From positions 1,578,001-1,642,000 of the forward strand of contig NZ_CP118735.1 of the NCBI RefSeq assembly GCF_032595075.1: a stretch of 64,000 bases of DNA, read 5' to 3'. This document shows positions 1 to 10,410 of the stretch, piece after piece (positions within the stretch are counted from its first letter, which is position 1; every line of letters starts with the position of its first letter). The position numbers and the translations under genes are program-made. The stretch is from Streptococcus sp. 29887. GTDB lineage: Bacteria; Bacillota; Bacilli; Lactobacillales; Streptococcaceae. The notes below the pieces were generated by a model, which was not told the origin of the DNA, ran no database searches, and was given only the letters and a program-made list of their open reading frames with translations.

Positions 1-1794
<1,794 letters not shown>

Positions 1795-1834
1795 TTAGGT
1801 TAGGAAATTTTAGATACATTTGAGCAAAAAAGAG

Positions 1835-1840
1835 TATAAT
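1835..1840 (+). promoter_or_regulatory. -10 box for the small ORF and permease genes
   Basis: A perfect TATAAT lies 29 bases before the GTG start of the 45-residue ORF, with only a weak -35 upstream. It is the only promoter-like element between ligA and the downstream genes. Confidence 0.5.
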
Positions 1841-1868
1841 AGATATATAAAATTTTGGGAGGTGCCTC

Positions 1869-2006
1869 GTGGCTATCACATATAAACGACAAGACGATTT
1901 GGAAAAAATGCTGGAAGAATTTGCATCCTTTGACAAACTCGAGGAAGTTGAATTTCCAGACCCAACAAGCACTGAAAAAAATAAGCAGAAAGTTGACGAT
2001 AAGTAA
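1869..2006 (+). CDS. Small conserved-looking acidic protein, 45 aa
   Basis: This 45-residue protein begins MAITYKRQDDLEKMLEEFA and is rich in Asp, Glu and Lys. It starts at a GTG placed six bases after a strong GGAGG, and its stop is two bases before the next gene's ATG, so it looks like a real, translationally coupled gene. It has no signal peptide or membrane segment. It resembles short streptococcal hypothetical proteins of the SPJ_0845 type, but that match is from memory. No function can be assigned; its position suggests it is co-expressed with the permease pair. Confidence 0.75.
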   Translation: MAITYKRQDDLEKMLEEFASFDKLEEVEFPDPTSTEKNKQKVDDK

Positions 2007-2008
2007 GG

Positions 2009-2914
2009 ATGTTTGGATTTGAGCAACTGCCCTCTTCTGTTTTACAGTCGGGGGCTATTTTCCTATCAATTATCATTGAAGCTCTGCCCTTTGTTCTAAT
2101 AGGTTCAGTTATTTCTGGTTTCATTGAGGTCTTTGTCACACCTGAAAAGGTGGTCAGATTTCTACCTAAGAATACCTTTTTAGCCATCCTCTTCGGGACC
2201 TTTCTGGGCTTTGTTTTTCCTTCCTGCGAATGTGGGATAGTCCCTATTGTGAATAGGCTCTTAGAAAAAAAAGTGCCTAGCTATACTGCTATTCCATTTC
2301 TAGTGACTGCCCCCCTTATCAATCCCATTGTCCTTTTTGCAACCTATACTGCGTTTGGAAATTCTTGGCTTCTGGCTGCCTATCGTGTTCTAGGATCTAT
2401 CTTGGTCGCACTCGTCCTTGGTCTGGTCCTTGGCTTTTGGGTCAAAGAACCGATTAAAAACCAACAGACTGCCTGCCAACCGACCCATGATTTTTCAGAT
2501 AAAACCAACTGGCAAAAAGTCGGACTAGCTTTTATTCATGCCATTGATGAATTTTTCGATACAGGTCGATACTTGGTCTTTGGTTGCCTCTTTGCTAGTT
2601 TAGTACAGGTCTATGTTCCAACAGCTATCTTGACTTCGATTGGTCACAGCCCTCTATCAGCTATCTTGCTCATGATGGGACTTGCCTTTCTGCTCTCCCT
2701 TTGTTCTGAAGCAGATGCCTTTATCGGTGCATCTTTTCTATCCAGCTTTGGTCTAGCTCCCGTCATGGCCTTCCTTGTCATTGGACCAATGGTAGATGTC
2801 AAAAATCTGCTCATGATGAAGCGTTACTTCACAGGTAAATTTATTCTGAGCTTCGTTACTATTAATTTCCTGGTTATCCTTGGCTACTGCATCATTCTAG
2901 GAGGGCTTGTATGA
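2009..2914 (+). CDS. Permease of the YcgR/ArsP-1 (PF03773, DUF318) family
   Basis: A 301-residue integral membrane protein with about eight hydrophobic segments. It carries the family signature FPSCECGIVPIVNRL near residues 70-85 and a second related half (SLCSEADAFIGASF) near residues 230-243, reflecting the internal duplication typical of this family. Members are predicted transporters of unknown substrate, and some are organoarsenical permeases. The last codons overlap the start of the next gene by four bases (ATGA), so the two form one translational unit. Bacillus has the same pairing as ycgR-ycgQ. The substrate is not determinable here. Confidence 0.85.
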   Translation: MFGFEQLPSSVLQSGAIFLSIIIEALPFVLIGSVISGFIEVFVTPEKVVRFLPKNTFLAILFGTFLGFVFPSCECGIVPIVNRLLEKKVPSYTAIPFLVTAPLINPIVLFATYTAFGNSWLLAAYRVLGSILVALVLGLVLGFWVKEPIKNQQTACQPTHDFSDKTNWQKVGLAFIHAIDEFFDTGRYLVFGCLFASLVQVYVPTAILTSIGHSPLSAILLMMGLAFLLSLCSEADAFIGASFLSSFGLAPVMAFLVIGPMVDVKNLLMMKRYFTGKFILSFVTINFLVILGYCIILGGLV

Positions 2915-3726
2915 TTCGATTTTTAATTCTCGCAGCTTATTTTGAAATGACCATGTACCTCTATGTATCAGGCAAACTAGACCAGTATATCAATCTGCAC
3001 TACACCTATCTAGCCTATCTGTCTATGATACTTTCCTTTATCCTAGCCATGGTTCAACTCTATGTCTGGGTAAAAGACATTGAAACACATAGTCATTTGA
3101 CAAAAAAATCAGCCAGATTTGCAAGTATCTTGCTCCTCATCCTTCCGCTTACAGTTGCCTGGCTCTTTCCAACAGTTAGTTTAGATGCTACTTCTGTGGC
3201 GGCTAAAGGCTATCATTTCCCCCTAGCTGCTGAAAATGACACAGCTACTCAGGCTCAGGAAGGAACCAGCGTCCAGTACCTCAAGCCTGATACATCCATC
3301 TATTTTACAAAGTCAATTTACCAATCTGAGATGCGCGCAATAGCAGACCACTATTTAGCTCAAGATGAAATAGAGGTGACAAGTGATAATTACATGGAGG
3401 TCATGGAGGCCATCTATGACTATCCAAATGAATTTGCCGGTAAAACAATTGAAATGGTCGGATTCGTTTATAATGATCCAGACAAGACTGACCAGCAATT
3501 TCTCTTCCGTTTTGGCATAATCCATTGTATCGCCGATTCTGGTGTCTATGGTCTACTCTCTACAGGAGCTTCGCAGACTTTTCCTAACAACAGCTGGGTC
3601 AAGGCCAGCGGAAAAATTAAGATTGCTTACCATCATTCCTTAAAACAAAGCCTGCCGACACTGGAACTGGAGCAAATAGAAGAAATCCAGCAACCTGAAA
3701 ATCCCTACGTTTATAGAGTATTTTAG
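2911..3726 (+). CDS. TIGR03943 family putative permease subunit (YcgQ-like)
   Basis: A 271-residue protein with three or so hydrophobic segments in its first 100 residues, followed by an extracellular domain containing AGKTIEMVGFVYNDPD and FRFGIIHCIADSGVYG. This layout matches the TIGR03943/YcgQ family, which is encoded beside PF03773 permeases and is thought to form a complex with them. It overlaps the permease gene by four bases. The Cys in the HCIAD motif is a candidate functional residue. The transported substrate is unknown. Confidence 0.82.
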   Translation: MIRFLILAAYFEMTMYLYVSGKLDQYINLHYTYLAYLSMILSFILAMVQLYVWVKDIETHSHLTKKSARFASILLLILPLTVAWLFPTVSLDATSVAAKGYHFPLAAENDTATQAQEGTSVQYLKPDTSIYFTKSIYQSEMRAIADHYLAQDEIEVTSDNYMEVMEAIYDYPNEFAGKTIEMVGFVYNDPDKTDQQFLFRFGIIHCIADSGVYGLLSTGASQTFPNNSWVKASGKIKIAYHHSLKQSLPTLELEQIEEIQQPENPYVYRVF

Positions 3727-3746
3727 AAAAATGAAGTCATAAAGTG

Positions 3747-3772
3747 AATTTTCTGACAATTTATGCTATAAT
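3747..3772 (+). promoter_or_regulatory. zwf promoter with CodY-like box
   Basis: Bases 3747-3761 match the CodY consensus AATTTTCWGAAAATT at 14 of 15 positions. An extended -10, TGCTATAAT, follows with TATAAT at 3767-3772, 34 bases before the zwf ATG. The overlap would fit CodY control, which is an inference. Confidence 0.5.
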
Positions 3773-3805
3773 GAGATTTATACTCAATAGAATAGGAAAG
3801 AATTT

Positions 3806-5293
3806 ATGTCATCACATGTATTGTTTACCATTTTTGGTGCTAGTGGCGACTTAGCCAAACGCAAGCTCTATCCATCACTTTTCCGTCTGTACAAGGCGGG
3901 ACATATCAAAGAAAACTTTGCTGTTATTGGAACAGCTCGCAGACCCTGGACCAAGGAATTTTTTGAGCAAACCGTCATTGAATCACTAGGAGATTTGCCC
4001 GACACGCCACGTCAGGCTCATGAATTTGCAAGTCATTTCTACTACCAAAGCCATGATGTCAACGATACGGAGCATTATGTAGCTCTTCGAAAATTACAAG
4101 ATGACTTGTGTGAAAAGTACGATACCCAACACAACAAGGTCTTCTTCTTATCCATGGCACCTGAATTCTTCGGAACCATTGCCAAACACCTCAAGTCTGA
4201 GAAGATCGTTGACGGACAAGGTTTTGAGCGTTTGATTATCGAAAAACCATTCGGAACAAGCCTTGCAACTGCAAGCAAACTCAATGATGAATTGGCTGCT
4301 GCCTTCGAGGAAGACCAAATCTACCGTATCGACCATTATCTTGGTAAGGAAATGGTGCAAAACATCTTCGCTGTCCGCTTTGCCAATATTATATTTGAAC
4401 ATATCTGGAACCGCGATTACATTGACAATGTCCAAATCACTTTCGCTGAGGCGATTGGGGTTGAGGACCGTGGTGGCTACTACGACCATTCTGGCGCCTT
4501 AAAAGATATGGTTCAAAACCATGCTCTTCAAGTCCTTTCTCTCTTGGCAATGGATAAGCCAGCCAGCTTCAAGGAGGAAGATGTCCGCGCTGAAAAGATC
4601 AAGGTCTTCCAACACTTACGTCAACCGTCAGACGAAGACCTCAAGCGCAACTTCATCCGTGGCCAATATGCTGCAGGTTCCATCGACGGAAAAGACTACG
4701 TTAGCTACTTGGACGAACCAAATATTGCAGAAGGTTCTCAGACGGAAACCTTCGCAGGAGGTGTCTTCTTCGTTGATACTGACCGTTTCCGTGATGTACC
4801 TTTCTTCTTCCGTACAGGTAAACGCCTGACAGAAAAGGGCACGCGCGTGACCATCACTTTCAAACATGCGGAAGATATTTTTGGTCAGCCTTCTGAAGCC
4901 AACGTATTGACCATCTTCATCCAACCAACCGAAGGCTTTATGCTCTCTATCAATGGTAAGGAAGTTGGTTCCCACTTCGCTCTTACTCCTGCCAAACTCA
5001 ACTTCCGCCACAATGCAACGGCACTTGGTAATTCACCTGAAGCCTACGAAAAACTATTTTTCGATGTCTTGAACGGCGACTCTACCAACTTTAGCCATTG
5101 GGAAGAAGTTAAGGCAAGCTGGAGCTTGATTGACCGCATTGTTGATTTGTGGGCAAGCAACCAAGTCCCACTCCACACCTATCCAGCTGGAAGCATGGGA
5201 CCACAAGCAGCCTTTGATTTGCTAGAAAGCTACGGCTGCAAGTGGGTATGGACTCCGGATGTATGGTATCGTGAACGTGGCTTATTGAAATAA
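3806..5293 (+). CDS. zwf: Glucose-6-phosphate 1-dehydrogenase
   Basis: Zwf oxidises glucose-6-phosphate to 6-phosphogluconolactone with NADP+, the entry step of the oxidative pentose phosphate pathway. The 495-residue length is normal for the family. The N-terminal Rossmann motif is GASGDLAKRKLYP, residues 10-22, and the active-site motif RIDHYLGKE lies near residue 175. It starts at an ATG after AGGAAAG. A strong terminator follows, so it is a single-gene unit, possibly under CodY control from the box upstream. Confidence 0.97.
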   Translation: MSSHVLFTIFGASGDLAKRKLYPSLFRLYKAGHIKENFAVIGTARRPWTKEFFEQTVIESLGDLPDTPRQAHEFASHFYYQSHDVNDTEHYVALRKLQDDLCEKYDTQHNKVFFLSMAPEFFGTIAKHLKSEKIVDGQGFERLIIEKPFGTSLATASKLNDELAAAFEEDQIYRIDHYLGKEMVQNIFAVRFANIIFEHIWNRDYIDNVQITFAEAIGVEDRGGYYDHSGALKDMVQNHALQVLSLLAMDKPASFKEEDVRAEKIKVFQHLRQPSDEDLKRNFIRGQYAAGSIDGKDYVSYLDEPNIAEGSQTETFAGGVFFVDTDRFRDVPFFFRTGKRLTEKGTRVTITFKHAEDIFGQPSEANVLTIFIQPTEGFMLSINGKEVGSHFALTPAKLNFRHNATALGNSPEAYEKLFFDVLNGDSTNFSHWEEVKASWSLIDRIVDLWASNQVPLHTYPAGSMGPQAAFDLLESYGCKWVWTPDVWYRERGLLK

Positions 5294-5298
5294 AATAG

Positions 5299-5324
5299 AA
5301 AAACTGGAGCAATCCAGTTTTTTT
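5299..5324 (+). terminator. Rho-independent terminator of zwf
   Basis: The stem AAACTGGA/TCCAGTTT with a GCAA loop is followed by a T run directly after the zwf stop. Confidence 0.85.
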
Positions 5325-5335
5325 CGGAGATATTT

Positions 5336-6010
5336 ATGACTGAATTAAACACCATTCTCACCCAACTCCAAGCAGCCAGTCATACTGGCACCCTCAAGCG
5401 CTATGAAAAAATTGGCGAAACCAATCCCTACTACGGCGTTCCTATGGGAGCTATTTCTGGTATCGCCAAGGCCTATAAAAATCGACTGGACTTGTTTGCC
5501 CCACTCTGGCAAACAGGTGTCCTAGAAGCACAATATTTAGCCATTCAAATTGCAAAAAATAAGCCTGACCAGCTTCTCCAAGCTGACCTAGAGAATTGCC
5601 TCAATGAACAAATTTCGGTCAATGTTCTCGATAAGTTGGCTTCCATTATCCTCAGCAAACGAAAAGACAGCAGGGTTTGGGAAGAAGACTTGCTTGCCAA
5701 AGACGAGGCCATCTTTAACAGACTAGGCTGGTTTCTCCGCGCCAAATACTTTGCGGGTAAAACGGCTTCAAATCAAGAAATTGAAGAAACTCTAGAACAT
5801 ATTCGCCTGCATTTACAAACCGCAGACCCACAGGTTCAATGGACCATGAACCAATGCTTAGTGGAGATTGCAGTTGCCTATTCTGACTACCTTGAACAGG
5901 GCCTTGCAATCGGTCAAGAATTGGCAGTTTATGCGGATATGAAGGTGCCAAAGGGCTGTACTTCTGCCTATGCACCCGACTGGATTGAGGCATTATTAAG
6001 GAGGAAATGA
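5336..6010 (+). CDS. DNA alkylation repair (AlkD-like) protein
   Basis: A 224-residue, largely alpha-helical protein of the HEAT-like DNA alkylation repair family (PF08713), which in studied members are DNA glycosylases for N3- and N7-alkylated purines. The family-like C-terminal motif KGCTSAYAPDWI is present, together with an Asp/Arg/Trp-rich central region (RLGWFLRAKYF). It lies 12 bases after the zwf terminator and one base before the acetyltransferase gene, suggesting a two-gene unit. Assignment rests on motif recall, and the catalytic residues were not verified by alignment. Confidence 0.7.
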   Translation: MTELNTILTQLQAASHTGTLKRYEKIGETNPYYGVPMGAISGIAKAYKNRLDLFAPLWQTGVLEAQYLAIQIAKNKPDQLLQADLENCLNEQISVNVLDKLASIILSKRKDSRVWEEDLLAKDEAIFNRLGWFLRAKYFAGKTASNQEIEETLEHIRLHLQTADPQVQWTMNQCLVEIAVAYSDYLEQGLAIGQELAVYADMKVPKGCTSAYAPDWIEALLRRK

Positions 6011-6011
6011 G

Positions 6012-6569
6012 ATGCAACATAAAGGAACTCAGGTATTAGAAACCCAACGCCTAGTCTTACGCCCCTTTCAAGCAAGCGATGTTGAATCAGTTTTCCAAAA
6101 CTGGACTTCAGATGAAAAGGTTACCACCTATCTGACCTGGCCAACTCATCAGACACTCCAAGATACTGAAGACTATGTCCAGTTCTGTCTTCAATCCTAT
6201 TCACAAGAAAAAGCGTACAGGTGGGCTATTGAATTCAAAGAAAGTCAGCAACCCATTGGAGATATTTCCGTCGTCAGTCTAGATGAACGGGTACATGCTG
6301 CTGAATTGGGCTGGGTGTTAGGTAGTAAATGGTGGGGACAAAATTATATGCCAGAAGCCCTTGAAGCAGTCACTCACTTTCTGCTGGAAGAAGTTGGTTG
6401 TTTACGGATTACGGCTGTTCACGATAGTGAAAATCGTCCTTCTGGTCGTGTCATGGAAAAAGTCGGTATGACCTATGAAGGAACTCTCCGCCAAGCCGCT
6501 CGAAATAATCGTGGTATTGTTGACATTGCTGTTTACTCACTGCTACATACAGATAGAAAAAGTCGCTAG
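6012..6569 (+). CDS. GNAT family N-acetyltransferase (RimJ/RimL type)
   Basis: A 185-residue GNAT protein beginning LETQRLVLRPFQASDVESVF, the usual N-terminus of RimJ/RimL-like acetyltransferases. The acetyl-CoA binding region is around ELGWVLGSKWWGQNYMPEA, and the C-terminal NRPSGRVMEKVGMTYEGTLR is typical. It may acetylate a ribosomal protein or small amine, but the substrate cannot be told from the sequence. It begins one base after the stop of the AlkD-like gene and ends in a bidirectional terminator. Confidence 0.88.
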   Translation: MQHKGTQVLETQRLVLRPFQASDVESVFQNWTSDEKVTTYLTWPTHQTLQDTEDYVQFCLQSYSQEKAYRWAIEFKESQQPIGDISVVSLDERVHAAELGWVLGSKWWGQNYMPEALEAVTHFLLEEVGCLRITAVHDSENRPSGRVMEKVGMTYEGTLRQAARNNRGIVDIAVYSLLHTDRKSR

Positions 6570-6592
6570 TTTTTCAACTAACGACTTTTTTC
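6557..6592. terminator. Bidirectional terminator between GNAT gene and ftsY
   Basis: An inverted repeat AAAAAGTCG...CGACTTTTT overlaps the last codons of the acetyltransferase gene and abuts the ftsY stop. A and T tracts on both sides serve both converging genes. Confidence 0.8.
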
Positions 6593-7857
6593 TATACCAA
6601 TCCTTCCAAAAGTCCACGCATGAACTCTTCGGATTTAAATTCTCCGATGTCATCAATTTTCTCACCGAAACCAATTAGCTTAACTGGTATATCCAGTTCC
6701 TGACGGATGGCAAGGACAACACCACCCTTGGCTGTACCGTCTAGCTTGGTCAAGACTAGACCAGTCAAGGGAGTAATTTTTGCAAATTCCTTGGCTTGAC
6801 TGAGGGCGTTTTGTCCTGTCGAGGCATCTAGCGCTAACAGCGTTTCATGCGGTGCTTCAGGCAGCGTTCGTTTAATGATACGGCCGATTTTTTCCAGCTC
6901 TGCCATAAGGTTGTCTTTATTCTGCAAGCGACCTGCCGTGTCAATCATGAGAATGTCCACGCCTTCTGCCACGGCACGTTTGACCCCGTCAAAGACCACA
7001 CTGGCTGGGTCTGACTTTTCAGGACCAGTCACTACTGGCACATCAACACGGCGGCCCCACTCGACCAACTGAGCCACCGCACCTGCACGGAAGGTGTCCG
7101 CCGCAACCAGCATAACCTTCTTGCCAGCCTGCTTGTACTTGTAGGCCAACTTACCGATAGACGTCGTCTTCCCAACCCCGTTAACACCGACAAAGAGCAT
7201 GACCGTTAGGTCGTCTTGGAAGTTGATCTGCTCGCTGAATTGACCGTCTTTTTCGTAAATATCCACCAATTTTTCGATAATCACACGACGGAGTTCATCT
7301 GTCTTTTTAGCCTTCTGTAGTTTGGCTTCATAGCGGAGCTCCTCTGTCAGTGTAGAGGCTACTTGCACGCCTACGTCTGACAAAATCAACATTTCTTCCA
7401 ATTCTTCGAAAAATTCTTCGTCTACTGAACGGAAATTAGCAAAGAATTCGTTAAGTCTTGCACCAAAGCCTGTACGCGTCTTTTTCAAGGTCCGCTGGTA
7501 CTTGTCCTGCTCACTTTCCTCCTCGACTTGAGCGATTTCCTGAACAGGCTCTTCTTTGGCCTTGGTTTGAATGGCAGGGTCAAAACCTTGTTCCTGCGCT
7601 TCTTTAACTCGAGCTGCAGCAGCTTCCTTTGCCGCATAATATTGGGCCATCATGTCTAGCGTACGCTGTTTCTGTGCTTCTTGCTCAGCATTCAAGTCAG
7701 TTGGTCCTGGACTATCTTGTTCAGGAATAGTTGACTCCGTTTCAGATACTTCAGTGTCCTTTTCAGAAACCAACTGCTCTACTTCAAGTTCTTCAACAAC
7801 TTCTTCTCTAGGCTCTTCTTGAGCCTTTTGTCCAAATAATCGATCGAATAATCCCAT
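6592..7857 (-). CDS. ftsY: Signal recognition particle receptor FtsY
   Basis: FtsY is the membrane-associated GTPase that receives SRP-ribosome complexes for co-translational protein targeting. The 421 residues comprise an acidic, low-complexity A region (about residues 1-115) and the NG domain. Visible G-motifs are GVNGVGKTTSIGKLA, DTAGRLQNKDN and TKLDGTAKGG. It is preceded by a HAD phosphatase gene one base away, so the two HAD genes and ftsY are probably co-transcribed. Confidence 0.97.
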   Translation of the reverse strand: MGLFDRLFGQKAQEEPREEVVEELEVEQLVSEKDTEVSETESTIPEQDSPGPTDLNAEQEAQKQRTLDMMAQYYAAKEAAAARVKEAQEQGFDPAIQTKAKEEPVQEIAQVEEESEQDKYQRTLKKTRTGFGARLNEFFANFRSVDEEFFEELEEMLILSDVGVQVASTLTEELRYEAKLQKAKKTDELRRVIIEKLVDIYEKDGQFSEQINFQDDLTVMLFVGVNGVGKTTSIGKLAYKYKQAGKKVMLVAADTFRAGAVAQLVEWGRRVDVPVVTGPEKSDPASVVFDGVKRAVAEGVDILMIDTAGRLQNKDNLMAELEKIGRIIKRTLPEAPHETLLALDASTGQNALSQAKEFAKITPLTGLVLTKLDGTAKGGVVLAIRQELDIPVKLIGFGEKIDDIGEFKSEEFMRGLLEGLV

Positions 7858-7858
7858 A

Positions 7859-8671
7859 CTAGTCCTCGTTCAATACATAGTGTTCAACAGCCCAGGCAAT
7901 GCCGTCCTCATCATTGGTCTTAGGCAAGACTACCTTGGCGGCAGCTTTTATCTCATCTGTGGCATTAGCCATAGCAACACCCATACCAGCCCATTCAATC
8001 ATAGAAAGGTCATTGCCTTCATCGCCACAAGCCATGACTTCTGACTGGTCAATTCCAAGATGACCAATCAACTTAGCCAAACCATTTGCCTTGTGGACAC
8101 CTTTGGGGCTCCACTCAAGCAAAATATCACGCGATTTAAAAATCTCAAAACGTTCGTGCATTTCCGCAGGAATTTTCGGAATTTGTGCATCCAAGAAATC
8201 TGCATCTACTGCTGATACTGCCTTATTGTACACAAAGTCCTCTGGCAATTCGTCATCAGTCACCTTGATTTTATTCAAAAGGGGGTTAGCAGTTAAATAG
8301 AGAGATTCGTGGGCAGCTGGTAGAGAGTATACATCCCCTCCATAGACTGCATCAAGGGGTAAATCTAGTTCATTAGTCACCTGACGAATGGCACGGACTT
8401 CCTCAATGGTAAAGCCCACCTTATCCAAAACCCGACCTGTATTTTCTTGAACCAGACCACCATTAAAGGTAATGGAGTACTGTTTTTCACCCAGCAAATC
8501 TAATTCTTCCAAAAAAACGCCAATGGCTTGCAAGGGGCGTCCTGTAGTCAAAACCACATAGACCCCCTGATCACGCGCAGCTTGTAGAGCTTTTTTATTT
8601 GCCTCTGAAATCCGTTTATCAGATGTCAGAAGCGTTCCATCTAAATCTAATGCGATTAACTTAATTACCAT
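7859..8671 (-). CDS. Cof-type HAD-IIB family sugar-phosphatase
   Basis: A 270-residue HAD hydrolase with motif I DLDGTLLTS at the N-terminus (the first Asp is the nucleophile), a type IIB cap domain, and the C-terminal motif GDEGNDLSMIEWAG. Members dephosphorylate phosphosugars or cofactors, but the substrate here is unknown. The start is an ATG nine bases after GGAGG. It overlaps the upstream paralogue by 11 bases and ends one base before ftsY. Confidence 0.92.
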   Translation of the reverse strand: MVIKLIALDLDGTLLTSDKRISEANKKALQAARDQGVYVVLTTGRPLQAIGVFLEELDLLGEKQYSITFNGGLVQENTGRVLDKVGFTIEEVRAIRQVTNELDLPLDAVYGGDVYSLPAAHESLYLTANPLLNKIKVTDDELPEDFVYNKAVSAVDADFLDAQIPKIPAEMHERFEIFKSRDILLEWSPKGVHKANGLAKLIGHLGIDQSEVMACGDEGNDLSMIEWAGMGVAMANATDEIKAAAKVVLPKTNDEDGIAWAVEHYVLNED

Positions 8672-9473
8672 TTACTAATTCCTCCATGTAGGCCATCACG
8701 GCTTCTTCATTACAATGCCCAATAACCAAGTCTGCTTGTGTCTTGACTTCATCAACTGCATTTGCGGTCGCAACAGAAAAGGTTGCCAGCTTCATCATTT
8801 CTAGGTCATTTTGGTTATCTCCGAAGGCAATCAAATCCTTTCCAGACAAGCCAAAGTACTTGCATAAATGCGATAAACCAATTCCCTTATGAACACCTGA
8901 CAAGATAATGTCGATTGAGGTAAAGCCCGTCGTGACAGCAGTCAATTGTTGAAAATGATTATTGATCCAGTCTTGCGCTTCTGTACGTATATCCTCATCA
9001 ATATAGAGATTTAATTTAATAATATCCTCAGAAACATCCTCAAAACGTGGAAGCAAAACAATATCTTGGTAATAGTCTGATAGGACCTGATATAGATCAT
9101 CTTCAACCGTATCCAACATATAAGAAGCCTTCAGACCAGATAGGGTGATATGCTGAGGTTTAACATATCCGCTCTTAAGCAGTTCATCCACCAAGGATAG
9201 ATAGGTTGCCGGTTTAATGGGCTCATCCATGTAAATCGTCTGATTACCATACAGAACTACTGCTCCATTTTCTGCAACCAGGGCAATATCATCTAAGAAA
9301 TCCTCGAACAAGAGTTTCAAACCTGGTAGAGAACGGCCACTTGCAGCAACAAACAGATAGCCCTCCGTTTTAAATTGAGCAAGTAGGCGGCGAAAACGCT
9401 CCTTGTCAAAATGATGATCCTCTCTTAGAAAGGTCCCATCCATATCGCTTGCAATTATTTTTTTATACAACAT
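8661..9473 (-). CDS. Cof-type HAD-IIB family hydrolase
   Basis: A second 270-residue Cof-type HAD phosphatase, with DMDGTFL as motif I and GDNQNDLEMMKLA near the C-terminus. It is adjacent to a paralogue of equal length, but the two sequences differ widely, so this is not a recent duplication. A TATGGTATAAT extended -10 and an AAGGGG ribosome site precede its ATG, so it is the first gene of the HAD-HAD-ftsY unit. Confidence 0.92.
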   Translation of the reverse strand: MLYKKIIASDMDGTFLREDHHFDKERFRRLLAQFKTEGYLFVAASGRSLPGLKLLFEDFLDDIALVAENGAVVLYGNQTIYMDEPIKPATYLSLVDELLKSGYVKPQHITLSGLKASYMLDTVEDDLYQVLSDYYQDIVLLPRFEDVSEDIIKLNLYIDEDIRTEAQDWINNHFQQLTAVTTGFTSIDIILSGVHKGIGLSHLCKYFGLSGKDLIAFGDNQNDLEMMKLATFSVATANAVDEVKTQADLVIGHCNEEAVMAYMEELVNGN

Positions 9474-9555
9474 ACAGTTCCCCTTATTTCTTCTATTATA
9501 CCATAGTTCCTTTCAAATTCGAAGACTTGCTTCTCTCTTCCTTTGGTCCAGTAAA

Positions 9556-9589
9556 AGTAAAAACCAGCGGTACCCCACTGGTTTTACTT
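9556..9589 (-). terminator. Terminator of the VOC protein gene
   Basis: On the minus strand an AGTAAAACCAG/CTGGTTTTTACT stem with a T-rich tail follows three bases after the stop of the VOC gene. Confidence 0.75.
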
Positions 9590-9591
9590 AT

Positions 9592-9963
9592 TCATAATCC
9601 CTTCACTGCAAAATAATGTCCACTTGGGCTGGCAAAATTAAAGTTAGGGAATGGTTCTGCATTGACTGCGCTACACGTGTCTGTCAAGCCTGAAATACGT
9701 TTTTGAAGTCCCTCAATATCATCTGTTTCAAACAAAATGCTAGGCTTCATATCAATCACCTCTGGTGACACTTGACGAATAAACTCATTTGCGTAAACAG
9801 TGATGGTTGTCGTTGCTTCTGGATGTGGCTTCATATCAAAAGTTTCATAGCCCATCATCTCAGCTTCATTGAAGATTGTGAAACCAGCATCGCTCCAAAA
9901 AGCCTTCTCAGCAGCAACATCATCCACATAAAACATCAATCCAAATTCTTTTGTAAACATCAT
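9592..9963 (-). CDS. VOC (glyoxalase/bleomycin resistance) superfamily protein
   Basis: A 123-residue protein with the beta-alpha-beta-beta-beta fold signature of the VOC superfamily: FGLMFYVDDVAAEKAFWSDAGF at the N-terminus and FASPSGHYFAVKG at the C-terminus. Such proteins bind metals or small ligands, and the activity here is unknown. Two adjacent ATG codons exist; the second (start 9960) is better spaced from AAGGAG, so the protein is probably 122 residues. Confidence 0.8.
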   Translation of the reverse strand: MMFTKEFGLMFYVDDVAAEKAFWSDAGFTIFNEAEMMGYETFDMKPHPEATTTITVYANEFIRQVSPEVIDMKPSILFETDDIEGLQKRISGLTDTCSAVNAEPFPNFNFASPSGHYFAVKGL

Positions 9964-10002
9964 TTCTCCTTCTATTTATAAGGGCAATTTTTGCCAAGCT
10001 TA

Positions 10003-10293
10003 CTAGCTTTGATCCACATTATCAGCCTTCTCTAGGCTTGGTAGAACTGGTATTTCTGACAATTCCTTTTTCAAACTCTTTATTTCGCTCTTTAATGTCA
10101 AGTGCTTGGTCAAACCAAGCAAATACTGGGAAACCATACCAAGTAAAAGTGAACCAATCATCACCAAAATCAAGGGCATTCTAAATTGGCCGAACAAGTA
10201 ATTGACAACAACTTCCTGACGATTAGCCAAAGAAAGAACGACTGTCAAAATAATGACAAGCAGCAATCCAATAAGCGATAATCTCTGTTTCAT
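10003..10293 (-). CDS. LapA-domain (DUF1049) small membrane protein
   Basis: A 96-residue protein with two transmembrane helices (about residues 5-24 and 40-62), separated by NRQEVVVNYLFGQFRMPL, the usual LapA/DUF1049 connector. A cytoplasmic coiled-coil-like tail (LKSEIKSLKKELSEI) follows. The ATG at 10293 is five bases after AAAGGAG; a longer upstream reading is less likely. Function in Gram-positives is unknown. In the minus-strand direction it lies downstream of the hairpin array. Confidence 0.75.
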   Translation of the reverse strand: MKQRLSLIGLLLVIILTVVLSLANRQEVVVNYLFGQFRMPLILVMIGSLLLGMVSQYLLGLTKHLTLKSEIKSLKKELSEIPVLPSLEKADNVDQS

Positions 10294-10410
10294 CCTAACT
10301 CCTTTTCTACTATGACAGTCTAGCATAAGAAGACTGACTTGGCAAGGAAGTCAACTTTCCACGTTGAAGAATTGGAATATAAAACCAAGCAGATTGTCTA
10401 CCTCAACTTC

